A stretch of 64,000 bases of DNA. Origin: Saprospiraceae bacterium (GTDB taxonomy: Bacteria > Bacteroidota > Bacteroidia > Chitinophagales > Saprospiraceae). The translations under genes were made by a program, and so were the position numbers. Below are positions 10,361 to 18,442 of this stretch, piece by piece. Numbering within the stretch: position 1 is the first letter of the stretch; every line of letters begins with the position of its first letter. The DNA is taken from assembly GCA_016710625.1 (NCBI GenBank), contig JADJVK010000014.1:1-64000 (forward strand), in the 5' to 3' direction. The notes under the pieces were generated by a model, which ran no database searches, was not told where the DNA came from, and saw only the letters and a list, made by a program, of their open reading frames with translations.

Positions 10361-11069
10361 CTAAATTCCTAAAACATCTTTCATCGAAAAAAGACCAGAT
10401 TTTCCAGCTAACCATTCAGCAGCTAATACAGCACCAGAGGCGAATCCGATTCGATTATGAGCTTCATGAGCAATTGTAATAGTATCTATTTCTGATTGAT
10501 AATAGATAATATGAGTGCCAGGAACTACTCCTTGCCTTTCTGAATCAATTTTAATAGTATGGCTATCAACAATTTCCGCTTCTTCCCACTTTGTGTATTG
10601 ATGATTATTAAAGATAATATCATTTGCCAAACTGATTGCAGTACCACTTGGAGAATCTAATTTTTGAGTATGGTGAATTTCTTTCATAGATGCCTTATAA
10701 TTGGGGTGATTATTCATCAAAGAAGCTAATTTGCGATTGATCTCAAAAAGATATTTACGCCAATACTAAAATTTGAAGCATACAAAAACCAATATTGGCA
10801 TTTTGTGCCTTTTGTGCAATAGATTCAAATTTGTCTAACCAACCAGTTGTTCCACTAACGACATTTATTTGATGATCAATACAAAATTGTAAGTTATCAA
10901 TAACTGCATTTGGTCTTGAAAACTCGATGGCAACATCTACTTTTTTTTGTGTCAATAAAGGTAGATCATTACTATTATTTATGATGATTGGTGCTGGATA
11001 TCCCTTATCTAAAATGATTGATTCAATCGCTTTTCCCATCTTCCCATATCCAATTATTGCAAATTGCAT
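10361..11069 (-). CDS. dapB: 4-hydroxy-tetrahydrodipicolinate reductase, broken by two frameshifts
   Basis: NAD(P)H-dependent reduction of hydroxytetrahydrodipicolinate in lysine/diaminopimelate synthesis. The N-terminal half has the Rossmann motif I-G-Y-G-K-M-G and the E-F-S-R-P and S-G-T-T-G-W segments. The C-terminal half has the catalytic H-H-T-Q-K-L-D-S-P-S-G-T-A motif and the R-x-G-x-x-P-G-T-H loop. The frame is lost between about 10745 and 10792. Adding one T to each of two five-T runs (minus-strand sequence) restores the canonical L-Y-A-S-N-F-S-I-G-V-N-I-F-F-E-I-N link. Two independent losses 40 bp apart in an essential biosynthetic gene point to homopolymer sequencing errors. It stands alone, without other lysine genes nearby. 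Confidence 0.87.
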
Positions 11070-11257
11070 AAAAATATTTTTTTATTAATTTTTGATTTAA
11101 AAGTTGTTGTAATTATTTGATAATAAGTTATATATATTAAATAATTTTAATAAGTAAAAAGCATATTTTTTTATTAAATATATATAATTACCCTTGTTTT
11201 AATTGTGGTATAAAATTTGTAATATTGCAATTAGTTTTTGGGATTGTGTGATAAACA

Positions 11258-11287
11258 AAGAGGGTAAGTTAAAGTACTGACCCTCTT
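11258..11287 (-). terminator. Rho-independent terminator of ctlX
   Basis: An 8-bp AAGAGGGT/ACCCTCTT stem starting 8 bp past the ctlX stop, with a modest T tail (TTTGTTT) on the minus strand and a longer T run on the plus strand. Confidence 0.7.
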
Positions 11288-11294
11288 CTTTTTT

Positions 11295-12221
11295 TTATAA
11301 ATGAGGTAAGAATATTTCTGCCATCATACATCTTGCACTTCCGCCTCCATATTTTTCTATAGTATAAATTGGTACAGGCAATGGAGTTGTATATTGCTCA
11401 ATTTGCTCAATTTGGTCACTATCTAATGATTTGAAAGCTTGTTCCGACATGACTAAAAAAGTTTTCCCTTCTTTGTTCTTTACCTGAAGCATATTGCAAG
11501 CAAAAGCCATCATTTGTTCCAAACTAATTTCAATGATTTCTTTTTCTGTACTTTCCAATATTTCAATAACATTATTTCGATCATCTAAATCTGTTATAGT
11601 ATCTAAGCAAATAACGACAAATTCTTCCCCCAAAGCCATCAAGACATTGGTATGATAAATGTCTTGACCATTTCCATCAACCGCTTTGAACGTTACTGCT
11701 TGATAATCATATAATTCACAAAATTTATCCAAAAGCTGTTCGTCCGTTCGTGGACCAATACAGGCATATACAATCTGGTTGGGTCTATCAATAATCATAC
11801 TTCCAGTACCTTCCAAAAAGATGTTTTCACTTTCGGAATTTTCTAAAGCATGCCGATTTTTTATGGAGAATTCCTGTTTAATTTGATTTATAATAGCCTC
11901 GGATCTTTCTAATCTTCTAACAGGAGCATTCATGGGATAAGTAACGATAGAAGCATCATCATGAAAGGAGATCCAGTTATTTGGAAAAATTGCATCTGGT
12001 TTTACAGGTGAATCAGTGTCATTTGCAACGACTACATGGATTCCATTACTTCTAAGTAGCGTCACAAAGTTATCAAATTCTTCAATTGCTTTTTGGCTAA
12101 TATCAGCACTACTAAGTGATTGATCATTAGTCTGAAAGGCGTTGTTTTCAGCAGTTTGTTCATTAAACCCAAAATTGGCTGGGCGAACCATTAAGATGCT
12201 ATCCGTTATTTGTGCTGTCAT
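11295..12221 (-). CDS. ctlX: CtlX-type guanidino-group hydrolase (amidinotransferase fold)
   Basis: 308 residues of the amidinotransferase/dimethylargininase-like fold. Family landmarks are the N-terminal M-V-R-P-A-N-F, the I-F-P-N-N-W-I-S-F-H substrate loop, G-T-G-S-M-I-I-D, the catalytic His in H-T-N-V-L-M-A-L and the nucleophilic Cys298 in G-G-G-S-A-R-C-M. In databases this Bacteroidota family is named citrulline utilisation hydrolase CtlX; related enzymes act on arginine- or citrulline-like ureido/guanidino groups. No arginine or ornithine pathway gene is adjacent, so the substrate is inferred from the family only. It is a single-gene unit with its own terminator. Confidence 0.8.
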   Translation of the reverse strand: MTAQITDSILMVRPANFGFNEQTAENNAFQTNDQSLSSADISQKAIEEFDNFVTLLRSNGIHVVVANDTDSPVKPDAIFPNNWISFHDDASIVTYPMNAPVRRLERSEAIINQIKQEFSIKNRHALENSESENIFLEGTGSMIIDRPNQIVYACIGPRTDEQLLDKFCELYDYQAVTFKAVDGNGQDIYHTNVLMALGEEFVVICLDTITDLDDRNNVIEILESTEKEIIEISLEQMMAFACNMLQVKNKEGKTFLVMSEQAFKSLDSDQIEQIEQYTTPLPVPIYTIEKYGGGSARCMMAEIFLPHL

Positions 12222-12252
12222 AAATAAATTTTATTTTGGTGACTTTTTATTG

Positions 12253-12260
12253 CAAATTTA
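12253..12260 (-). promoter_or_regulatory. Candidate -7 promoter box of ctlX
   Basis: On the minus strand TAAATTTG matches TAnnTTTG and lies about 31 bp before the ctlX start codon. No clear -33 TTG at the preferred spacing. Confidence 0.35.
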
Positions 12261-12309
12261 GTCAAAATTTATAGCTTGTTTTCATTATTAGACCATGAAC
12301 ATATCAAAA

Positions 12310-12343
12310 AAGAGGTTATTTAAAGAAATAGTCTCTTTTTTTT
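12310..12343. terminator. Bidirectional terminator-like hairpin between divergent genes
   Basis: A fully paired 12-bp stem (AAGAGGTTATTT with AAATAGTCTCTT, two wobble pairs) and an AAAG loop are followed by a T run on both strands. It lies only 27 bp before the ATG of the rightward gene and about 90 bp upstream of ctlX, where a terminator is not expected. It may insulate the two units or attenuate the rightward gene. Confidence 0.6.
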
Positions 12344-12369
12344 ATAACTTTAAACCAAAATTTTGAGTT

Positions 12370-13584
12370 ATGAATTTCAACCCAGTGATATTTTCTATTC
12401 CAATATTTATCACACTGATTTTAATAGAAATCATCTATGCCTTCATAAAAAGACCAAGTTACTATAAAGCAGCAGATACCATTTCAAATATAAATTGTGG
12501 GATTGGGGATCAAGTAATAGGGATGATGGCAAAGGTTTTTACCATCGGAATTTACCAATATTTATACGAACATTATCGTATTTATACTTTTGAATCCAAC
12601 TTGTTAAACTCAATTATTATTTTCATTCTGGTAGATTTTTTATATTACTGGAAACACAGAATGTCTCACGAAATCAATATATTATGGCTAGGACATTCCA
12701 TTCATCACCAATCTGAAGAGTATAATTTATCCGTTGCTTTGCGTCAGAGTTGGTTTGATAAATTCTTTAGCTTTCCATTTTATTTGCCTTTAGCGATCAT
12801 TGGGTTTGATACTCAATCTTTTGTAGTGGCAGTGGGTTTGAATTTGCTTTATCAGTTTTGGGTACATACAGAAGTAATTGATAGGATGGGGTTTTTAGAG
12901 TACTTTATGTCCACACCATCACATCATAGAGTACATCATGCCAGAAACCCTGAATACATCGACAAAAATCATGGCGGTGTTTTTATTATTTGGGATAAAT
13001 TTTTCGGAACTTTCAAAAAAGAAATCGAAACTCCTGTTTACGGAGTGACGCAACCCATCAATACTTGGAATGCTTTTTACGCCAATTTTATGCCTTGGCT
13101 CAAGATATTTAATGAGGTTGGGAAAGTAAATACTTTTAAAGATCGATTATTGGTTTGGGTAAAACCACCAGGCTGGAGACCTGATTATTTAGGTGGGCAG
13201 ATGACTGTTCCAATCGTAGATAAAAAACAATATCATAAATTTTCAACAACGCCACCTAAAATAATTACCTATTATTTGGTACAATCCTTTATCGTTTTCC
13301 TTGGTGTAGTTGCTGTTTTTTTAACGAATTACCCAAAATTGGGATTTGAAATTCAACTTTCTCTATCTTTTTTGGTTTTTTGGTACATAATCAACTATGG
13401 ATTATTGTTTGAAAATCAGAAGGTTGGATATCTTTCTGAATTTTTTAAATTAATAGGGGTAATACTCTTTTCCCTATTTTTCTTAACTGACGTGATTCAA
13501 TTAGGCTTTATCATATATGCCGTAGTTTCAATCGTTTTATTAGCAATTATTTATTCCAGAAATTCAAATTTTGCAAATGGATGA
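12370..13584 (+). CDS. Sterol desaturase/fatty acid hydroxylase family membrane protein
   Basis: 404 residues, integral membrane. The diiron histidine boxes are visible: H-R-M-S-H and H-S-I-H-H (about residues 97-119), then H-H-R-V-H-H (about 186-191) followed by N-H-G-G. Hydrophobic helices flank the boxes, and a further C-terminal set of four helices (about residues 300-400) is present beyond the minimal domain. The family uses a di-iron centre and O2 to hydroxylate or desaturate lipids, or to cleave ether lipids; the substrate cannot be read from sequence. The stop overlaps the NUDIX gene start by 8 bp, so the two are probably co-translated. Confidence 0.8.
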   Translation: MNFNPVIFSIPIFITLILIEIIYAFIKRPSYYKAADTISNINCGIGDQVIGMMAKVFTIGIYQYLYEHYRIYTFESNLLNSIIIFILVDFLYYWKHRMSHEINILWLGHSIHHQSEEYNLSVALRQSWFDKFFSFPFYLPLAIIGFDTQSFVVAVGLNLLYQFWVHTEVIDRMGFLEYFMSTPSHHRVHHARNPEYIDKNHGGVFIIWDKFFGTFKKEIETPVYGVTQPINTWNAFYANFMPWLKIFNEVGKVNTFKDRLLVWVKPPGWRPDYLGGQMTVPIVDKKQYHKFSTTPPKIITYYLVQSFIVFLGVVAVFLTNYPKLGFEIQLSLSFLVFWYIINYGLLFENQKVGYLSEFFKLIGVILFSLFFLTDVIQLGFIIYAVVSIVLLAIIYSRNSNFANG

Positions 13585-14047
13585 TATAAGTGGGCTGAAA
13601 CGGAATGCTGTGATTTGCATTTTAAGGAGTGGTGATAAATATCTTTTTTTGGAAAGAAAAAAAATGCCCAATCGGGGTCGATGGGTGCCCATTGGTGGAA
13701 AAGTTGACCCCTACGAATCACCAACAGATGCTGCAAAAAGAGAGATTTATGAAGAAGCTGGGGTTGTGGTAGATCATTTAAAAGTGATTGGTGTATTGTG
13801 TGAAACTTCTCCAATTGAATATAATTGGAATTGTTTTGTCTATTTATCAGAAGTACCTTTTTTTGAGCCCCCAATTTGTGATGAAGGCAATTTAGCTTGG
13901 CTTACAATTGATGAAATCAAAAAATTGGACACACCTCCAACGACCATCCCTATTTTTGAATCATTATTTGAAAGTAAATATTTTATTTTTGAAGCAAAAT
14001 ATAATGATGCATTATCTTTGCTATCACTTATCAACCATATAGTTTAG
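13577..14047 (+). CDS. NUDIX hydrolase
   Basis: 156 residues. The complete Nudix box runs G-G-K-V-D-P-Y-E-S...R-E-I-Y-E-E-A-G-V (about residues 40-62), matching GX5EX7REUXEEXGU. This family cleaves nucleoside diphosphates linked to another moiety (for example oxidised dNTPs) with a divalent metal. The R-G-R-W-V-P-I-G-G-K context resembles MutT/8-oxo-dGTPase-like members, but specificity is not determinable. I start it at the ATG 13577; a TTG two codons earlier is possible. It overlaps the upstream hydroxylase gene by 8 bp and is followed by a small membrane protein and then photolyase, so a DNA- or nucleotide-damage grouping is conceivable. Confidence 0.8.
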   Translation: MDDISGLKRNAVICILRSGDKYLFLERKKMPNRGRWVPIGGKVDPYESPTDAAKREIYEEAGVVVDHLKVIGVLCETSPIEYNWNCFVYLSEVPFFEPPICDEGNLAWLTIDEIKKLDTPPTTIPIFESLFESKYFIFEAKYNDALSLLSLINHIV

Positions 14048-14051
14048 TGAA

Positions 14052-14228
14052 ATGGAAATATTAGGTTTAATTTTCGAAATATTAATTTTATTATTTGCTG
14101 GATTTGTATATCGAATCACCAAAACCAAAGAAAAGGAAGACAAATCTTTTTCTAACAAACTACTAAAATATTTTTCATTAATAGTTATTATTTTGATGTT
14201 AGTTAGTTTTGTTTTGAGATTTAAATAG
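14052..14228 (+). CDS. Small membrane protein, 58 aa
   Basis: A 58-codon ORF starting MEILGLIFEILILLFAGF, 4 bp after the NUDIX stop. Two hydrophobic helices (about residues 3-19 and 40-55) are separated by a lysine/glutamate-rich loop (TKTKEKEDK). The spacing and the membrane pattern favour a real gene in the same operon. I do not recognise a family, and no function can be assigned. Confidence 0.5.
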   Translation: MEILGLIFEILILLFAGFVYRITKTKEKEDKSFSNKLLKYFSLIVIILMLVSFVLRFK

Positions 14229-14389
14229 AATTAATTAATTAGCTTAAATAGAGTACACCTATTGATCGTTTATATTTGGAGATACTCCTATATCTAATTT
14301 ATATACTAATTAATGGAAATATTAAACAATTAGAATCCGTAATTGATTTTTTATTTAGTATAATTATCAGAAAATTAAATTTTTATTGA

Positions 14390-15691
14390 TTGAGTAGTAA
14401 AATTAACATCTTTTGGTTTAGAAGAGATTTGAGATTAGAGGATAATCATGGGTTATTTGAAGCATTAAAATCGGGAAATAATGTAATACCAATCTTTATT
14501 TTTGATAAAAATATTCTTGAAAAACTACAAGATAAGCAGGATGCAAGAGTTACATTTATTTATGATACAATTGGTAGTTTAAAAGATAAAATTCAAGAAT
14601 TTGGATCTGATTTGAAAGTATTTTATGGCAAACCTAAAGTTGTTTTTGAGGAAATAATACAAAATTATGCTGTTGAAAAAGTATTTGCCAACCATGATTA
14701 TGAACCAAAAGCAATTGCAAGGGATCAACAAATTCAGAATTTACTTTCTGCAAATAATATTGATTTTCAGACATTTAAAGATCATGTGATTTTTGAAAAA
14801 TCTGAGATAGTAAAAGACGATGGAAAACCATATACAGTTTTTACACCTTATTCAAAAAAGTGGAAACTGAAATGGGAAGTGCAAAAAGATACTTTTTATA
14901 CATCTGAAAATGAGACACAGAATTATTTAAAAACGGAAAAGGAACCCATGCCTTCTCTTGAATCGATAGGTTTTGAAAGATCCAATTTAATTTTCCCTCC
15001 TAAAAAAGTTACTCAATATATTATTAAAAATTATCAGGAAAATAGGGATTTCCCAGCAAAAGAAGGTACTTCAAAACTAGGTATTCATTTTAGATTTGGC
15101 ACCATCAGTATTCGTGAAAAAGCAAAAAAAGCAGCTTTAATTAGTGAAACTTACTTAAATGAATTGATTTGGAGGGACTTTTATGCTCAGATTCTATTTC
15201 ATTTTCCAAATGTTGAAAAATCCTCATTCAGAAGGGAATATGACAATATTGAATGGGTGAATGATGAAAATGAATTTAAACTTTGGTGTGAAGGAAAAAC
15301 GGGTTACCCCATCGTAGATGCTGGAATGAGAGAATTGAATGCTACTGGATATATGCACAATAGGGTGAGAATGGTAGTGGCAAGTTTTCTAACCAAGCAT
15401 TTATTGATAGATTGGAGGTGGGGAGAAGCTTATTTTGCCGAGAAATTGCTCGATTTTGATTTGGCAAGTAATAATGGAGGTTGGCAATGGGCGGCTGGTT
15501 GTGGCACCGATGCTGCTCCCTACTTTCGCATTTTTAATCCTACTGCTCAACAAGAGAAGTTTGATAAAAATTTTGAGTATATAAAAAAATGGATTCCTGA
15601 ATTTGGAACAAATTCCTATCCAAAACCAATAGTTGAGCACAATTTAGCCAGAGAAAGATGTTTGGAAGTGTATAAAAAGGGGATTAAGTAA
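14390..15691 (+). CDS. phrB: Deoxyribodipyrimidine photolyase (class I CPD photolyase/cryptochrome family)
   Basis: 433 residues, normal for a bacterial class I enzyme. The N-terminal antenna domain begins I-F-W-F-R-R-D-L-R-L-E-D-N. The C-terminal FAD-binding domain has W-R-D-F-Y-A-Q, G-Y-P-I-V-D-A-G-M-R-E-L, H-N-R-V-R-M and N-G-G-W-Q-W-A-A-G-C-G-T-D-A-A-P-Y-F-R-I-F-N-P. It uses blue light and FADH- to split UV-induced cyclobutane pyrimidine dimers. The start is a TTG at 14390, because the W-F-R-R segment follows at once and no in-frame ATG precedes it. A diagnostic CPD versus (6-4) or DASH assignment needs alignment; the motifs look like CPD photolyase. Confidence 0.87.
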   Translation: MSSKINIFWFRRDLRLEDNHGLFEALKSGNNVIPIFIFDKNILEKLQDKQDARVTFIYDTIGSLKDKIQEFGSDLKVFYGKPKVVFEEIIQNYAVEKVFANHDYEPKAIARDQQIQNLLSANNIDFQTFKDHVIFEKSEIVKDDGKPYTVFTPYSKKWKLKWEVQKDTFYTSENETQNYLKTEKEPMPSLESIGFERSNLIFPPKKVTQYIIKNYQENRDFPAKEGTSKLGIHFRFGTISIREKAKKAALISETYLNELIWRDFYAQILFHFPNVEKSSFRREYDNIEWVNDENEFKLWCEGKTGYPIVDAGMRELNATGYMHNRVRMVVASFLTKHLLIDWRWGEAYFAEKLLDFDLASNNGGWQWAAGCGTDAAPYFRIFNPTAQQEKFDKNFEYIKKWIPEFGTNSYPKPIVEHNLARERCLEVYKKGIK

Positions 15692-15820
15692 GTTTTTTTA
15701 TATAGAGAAGAACTTCTTTAAGCTAATAATTTTAAAAGATAAATACTTTTAAATTTTATCAATTAAACTTGTTTGGGATAATTTAGTATAATTTAATATG
15801 AAATTGCTAATTTATATTGA

Positions 15821-17205
15821 ATGAGTGAACAATCGGGAAATATTGTGTTAGAAGTGGAATCTTTAATTATTGGTTTTCCAGGGAAACCAGTTTTATCAGA
15901 TGTTTCTTTTAATTGTTTAAAGGGTAAAACTTTGGGCATAATTGGACCTTCTGGTTCTGGCAAATCCTTTTAACAACTTGCATTTTACAAATGAATACCC
16001 CTGATTTGCAATGTACTGCACAGAAATTTCAATTAAATTATCAAAATCAAATTTTCAATTTACTTGAAAAACAAAATGGAATTCGTGGCAAACTAGTTTC
16101 CATAGTTTTTCAAGATAATTATTCAGTTTTTAATCCAATTTATACAATTGGAGAACAACTTTTGGAAGTTGTTTTACTTAATGAAAATAAAGGAAAAGAA
16201 GCTGCAATAAAAGATATTGAATATTGGCTAAACAAAGTGCAACTCTTTGACTCTAAGCGAATATTAGCTGCTTACCCTCACCAATTAAGTGGTGGTCAAC
16301 GACAAAGAATATTAATAGTAATGGCATTATTGTCCAATCCAGTTTTATTGATTGTAGATGAACCAACTACAGCCTTGGATGACGAAAATAAAGAAATTAT
16401 TTTACGATTATTGCAGGATTTACAAAAGGAATTTGCATTTTCATTAATACTTATATCTCATGATCAATCCGTTATAGAAAAATATGCAGACGATATTTTG
16501 GATTTGAACAAACCGAATATCCATGAAAGTGATTTTGCTATTTTAAAAAATAAGATTGATACGAATAAAAAAGTGGTTGAAATATCCCATTTGTCTTTTA
16601 AATATGCTGAAGAAAGTGAATTGATTATTCATGATTTATCATTGACTTTGTTTGAAAATCAATTTGTTGGAATTTTTGGAAATTCAGGAACTGGGAAATC
16701 GACTTTTATTAAATTATTGGTGGGATTGGAAAACCCTATTGAAGGAACCATCAAATATGAGCATGAAAATATACCCATACAGAATTATCGCCAAATTGTA
16801 TTCCAAGATGCAACTACAGCTTTAAACCCAAGACTGTCGATTAAAGAAATTCTCTCCGATACTTTAAGCACTGTGGAGGATATGTTCTATTATTTAGAAT
16901 TGGTCGGTTTGCCACAAAATTATCTTGAAAAATATCCTCATCAACTTTCTGGTGGTGAAAAGCAACGAATATCAATAGCAAGAAGCCTTTCAATGCAACC
17001 TAGATTGCTCATTTGTGATGAAATTATCGCTTCTTTGGACAAAAAATTACAATATCAATTATTACAAATGTTAAAAGAGCTCCAACAAAAACTAGCCTTT
17101 TCAATATTATTCATCTCTCATGATATAAAAATAATGGAGCTTTTCTGCGATAAATTATATGAACTTAAGGAAGGGAAATTACTTGAAAATAAAAAGGGCA
17201 TCTAG
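15821..17205 (+). CDS. ABC transporter double-ATPase (DppD-DppF fusion type), one frameshift near 15970
   Basis: Two ABC ATPase domains lie in tandem, as in YejF or fused oligopeptide/nickel transporter ATPases. Domain 1: Walker A G-P-S-G-S-G-K-S (about residue 42), signature L-S-G-G-Q-R-Q-R, Walker B L-L-I-V-D-E-P. Domain 2: G-N-S-G-T-G-K-S-T (about 286), L-S-G-G-E-K-Q-R, L-L-I-C-D-E. The frame starting at ATG 15821 hits a stop right after the first Walker A (15971-15973). Adding a T to the four-T run at 15968-15971 gives K-S-F-L-T-T-C-I-L-Q-M and joins the 15991-17205 frame. No permease or substrate-binding gene is adjacent, so it must serve a transporter encoded elsewhere. Confidence 0.82.
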
Positions 17206-17229
17206 AAAACGCTTTTGTCACTAGATGCC
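17197..17229 (-). terminator. Hairpin overlapping the ABC gene stop codon
   Basis: A perfect 9-bp GGCATCTAG/CTAGATGCC stem. On the minus strand it is followed by CTTTTTATTTTC, a usable terminator tail; on the plus strand no T run follows. It includes the stop codon of the upstream plus-strand gene. Confidence 0.5.
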
Positions 17230-17231
17230 AC

Positions 17232-17524
17232 GGTTATAAGAATCGTAAAATTCAAGAACAAATATAAGATATTATAATTATATAATCAAATAATATTTCA
17301 ATATAATTCGCTGAAATTCATTTGATTATACAGTATTTATAATTCTTATATATCTGTTTTTAATTGATATAAAATTTATAATTATTTAAAAACTTGTATT
17401 TATGAAAAATATAGATTTGAAAATTAATAATTTGTTGAAAAATTAATAGATAAGTTTATAAAACAAAAAAGCTTGTGACTTTTCACAAGCTCCTCTAAAA
17501 AACGAATTTTACGATCCTTTAACC
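17232..17524. repeat. Inverted repeat pair (arms 17232-17253 and 17504-17524)
   Basis: The left arm GGTTATAAGAATCGTAAAATT plus C and the right arm (reverse complement of GGTTAAAGGATCGTAAAATT plus C) differ at only two positions. They are separated by 250 bp of AT-rich sequence. The arms sit just inside hairpins at each end, which gives the segment a MITE-like symmetry; no target-site duplication is obvious. Confidence 0.55.
17464..17491 (-). terminator. Rho-independent terminator on the minus strand
   Basis: An 8-bp AGCTTGTG/CACAAGCT stem followed on the minus strand by TTTTTTGTTTT. It lies 325 bp past the nth stop, so it ends either a long nth transcript or a separate short RNA from the spacer. 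Confidence 0.65.
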
Positions 17525-17815
17525 AAAACTTACACACATTCTTAAATCATAATTGATAGTACAAATATGAGAACATTTTATAATATGTTGTATGTTATTT
17601 CGTAAAAAAAGTTTTCCACATATTATTTTTATATATGTAATATATTGATAAACAGTTTTATATACATGAAAAAAAATTAAAATTTCAGGGTTATCCACAT
17701 TGAATTGTGTAAATCATAATATTTTAAACACTCATTATTAGTCATTTATAGCATATTTTACCGTTAAAATGAACATATATACCTTTTTCTAATATGAATG
17801 AACCGTTTTCTTTGT

Positions 17816-18439
17816 TTAATTTTTGCTTAATTCATTACAGATAGGACAATTTTCGATGACATGACCTCTTGCAGGACAATATTTTCTACCATAATAGATA
17901 ATTTGAAGGTGTAATTTATTCCACAAATCTTTTTTAAATAATTTTTTCAAGTCTTTTTCTGTAGTTTCTACATTCTTACCAGATGTCAATTGCCACCTTG
18001 TTGCTAAACGATGGATATGAGTATCAACTGGAAAAGCAGGCACTCCAAAGGCTTGAGACATGACCACTGATGCTGTTTTATGCCCAACACCTGGAAGATT
18101 TTCTAAATCTATAAAATTTGCAGGAACCTGTGAATCGTGTTTCTCAATAATAATATTTGATAAATCATAAATTGCCTGAGATTTTCTAGGAGATAAGCCA
18201 CAGGGCTTAATGATTTCTTTGATTTCTTCGACACTTAATTGTGTCATTTTAAACGGATTATCTGCCTTCTCGAATAATAATGGGGTGATTTTATTTACTC
18301 TTTCGTCCGTACATTGTGCAGATAGCAATACCGCAATTAATAAGGTATAGGCATCTTGATGTTTTAATGGTATTGGTGTTTCTGGAAATAATTCTTCTAA
18401 TTTTTCTACAATAAATTTGCCTTTTTCACTCTTTTTCAT
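17816..18439 (-). CDS. nth: Endonuclease III (DNA glycosylase/AP lyase)
   Basis: 207 residues, the usual Nth length. The helix-hairpin-helix L-P-G-V-G-H-K-T-A carries the catalytic Lys, and the Asp lies in F-P-V-D-T-H-I-H-R. It removes oxidised pyrimidines and nicks the resulting abasic site in base-excision repair. The C-terminal iron-sulfur loop reads C-P-A-R-G-H-V-I-E-N-C-P-I-C. Only three cysteines with 9- and 2-residue spacing are present instead of the classical C-X6-C-X2-C-X5-C, so a normal [4Fe-4S] cluster is doubtful. The start is 3 bp after the end of the deiminase-like gene upstream, consistent with one transcript. Confidence 0.88.
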   Translation of the reverse strand: MKKSEKGKFIVEKLEELFPETPIPLKHQDAYTLLIAVLLSAQCTDERVNKITPLLFEKADNPFKMTQLSVEEIKEIIKPCGLSPRKSQAIYDLSNIIIEKHDSQVPANFIDLENLPGVGHKTASVVMSQAFGVPAFPVDTHIHRLATRWQLTSGKNVETTEKDLKKLFKKDLWNKLHLQIIYYGRKYCPARGHVIENCPICNELSKN

Positions 18440-18442
18440 ACC

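Larger units (their letters stand above)
17206..17815. other. 610-bp structured AT-rich intergenic region
   Basis: Convergent spacer between the plus-strand ABC gene and minus-strand nth. It contains two hairpins (17197-17229 and 17470-17491), a 21-22 bp inverted repeat (17232-17253 with 17504-17524, core ATCGTAAAATTC), one exact DnaA-box consensus TTATCCACA (17691-17699) and a near match TTTTCCACA (17612-17620). I see no protein-coding ORF. A short minus-strand transcript ending in the 17470 hairpin is possible. Confidence 0.55.

Noticed and set aside
17612..17699. Replication origin at the DnaA-box matches
   Set aside because: Only one exact and one near box, flanking genes converge on the site, and no dnaA/dnaN or skew evidence is available; kept only as a weak note.
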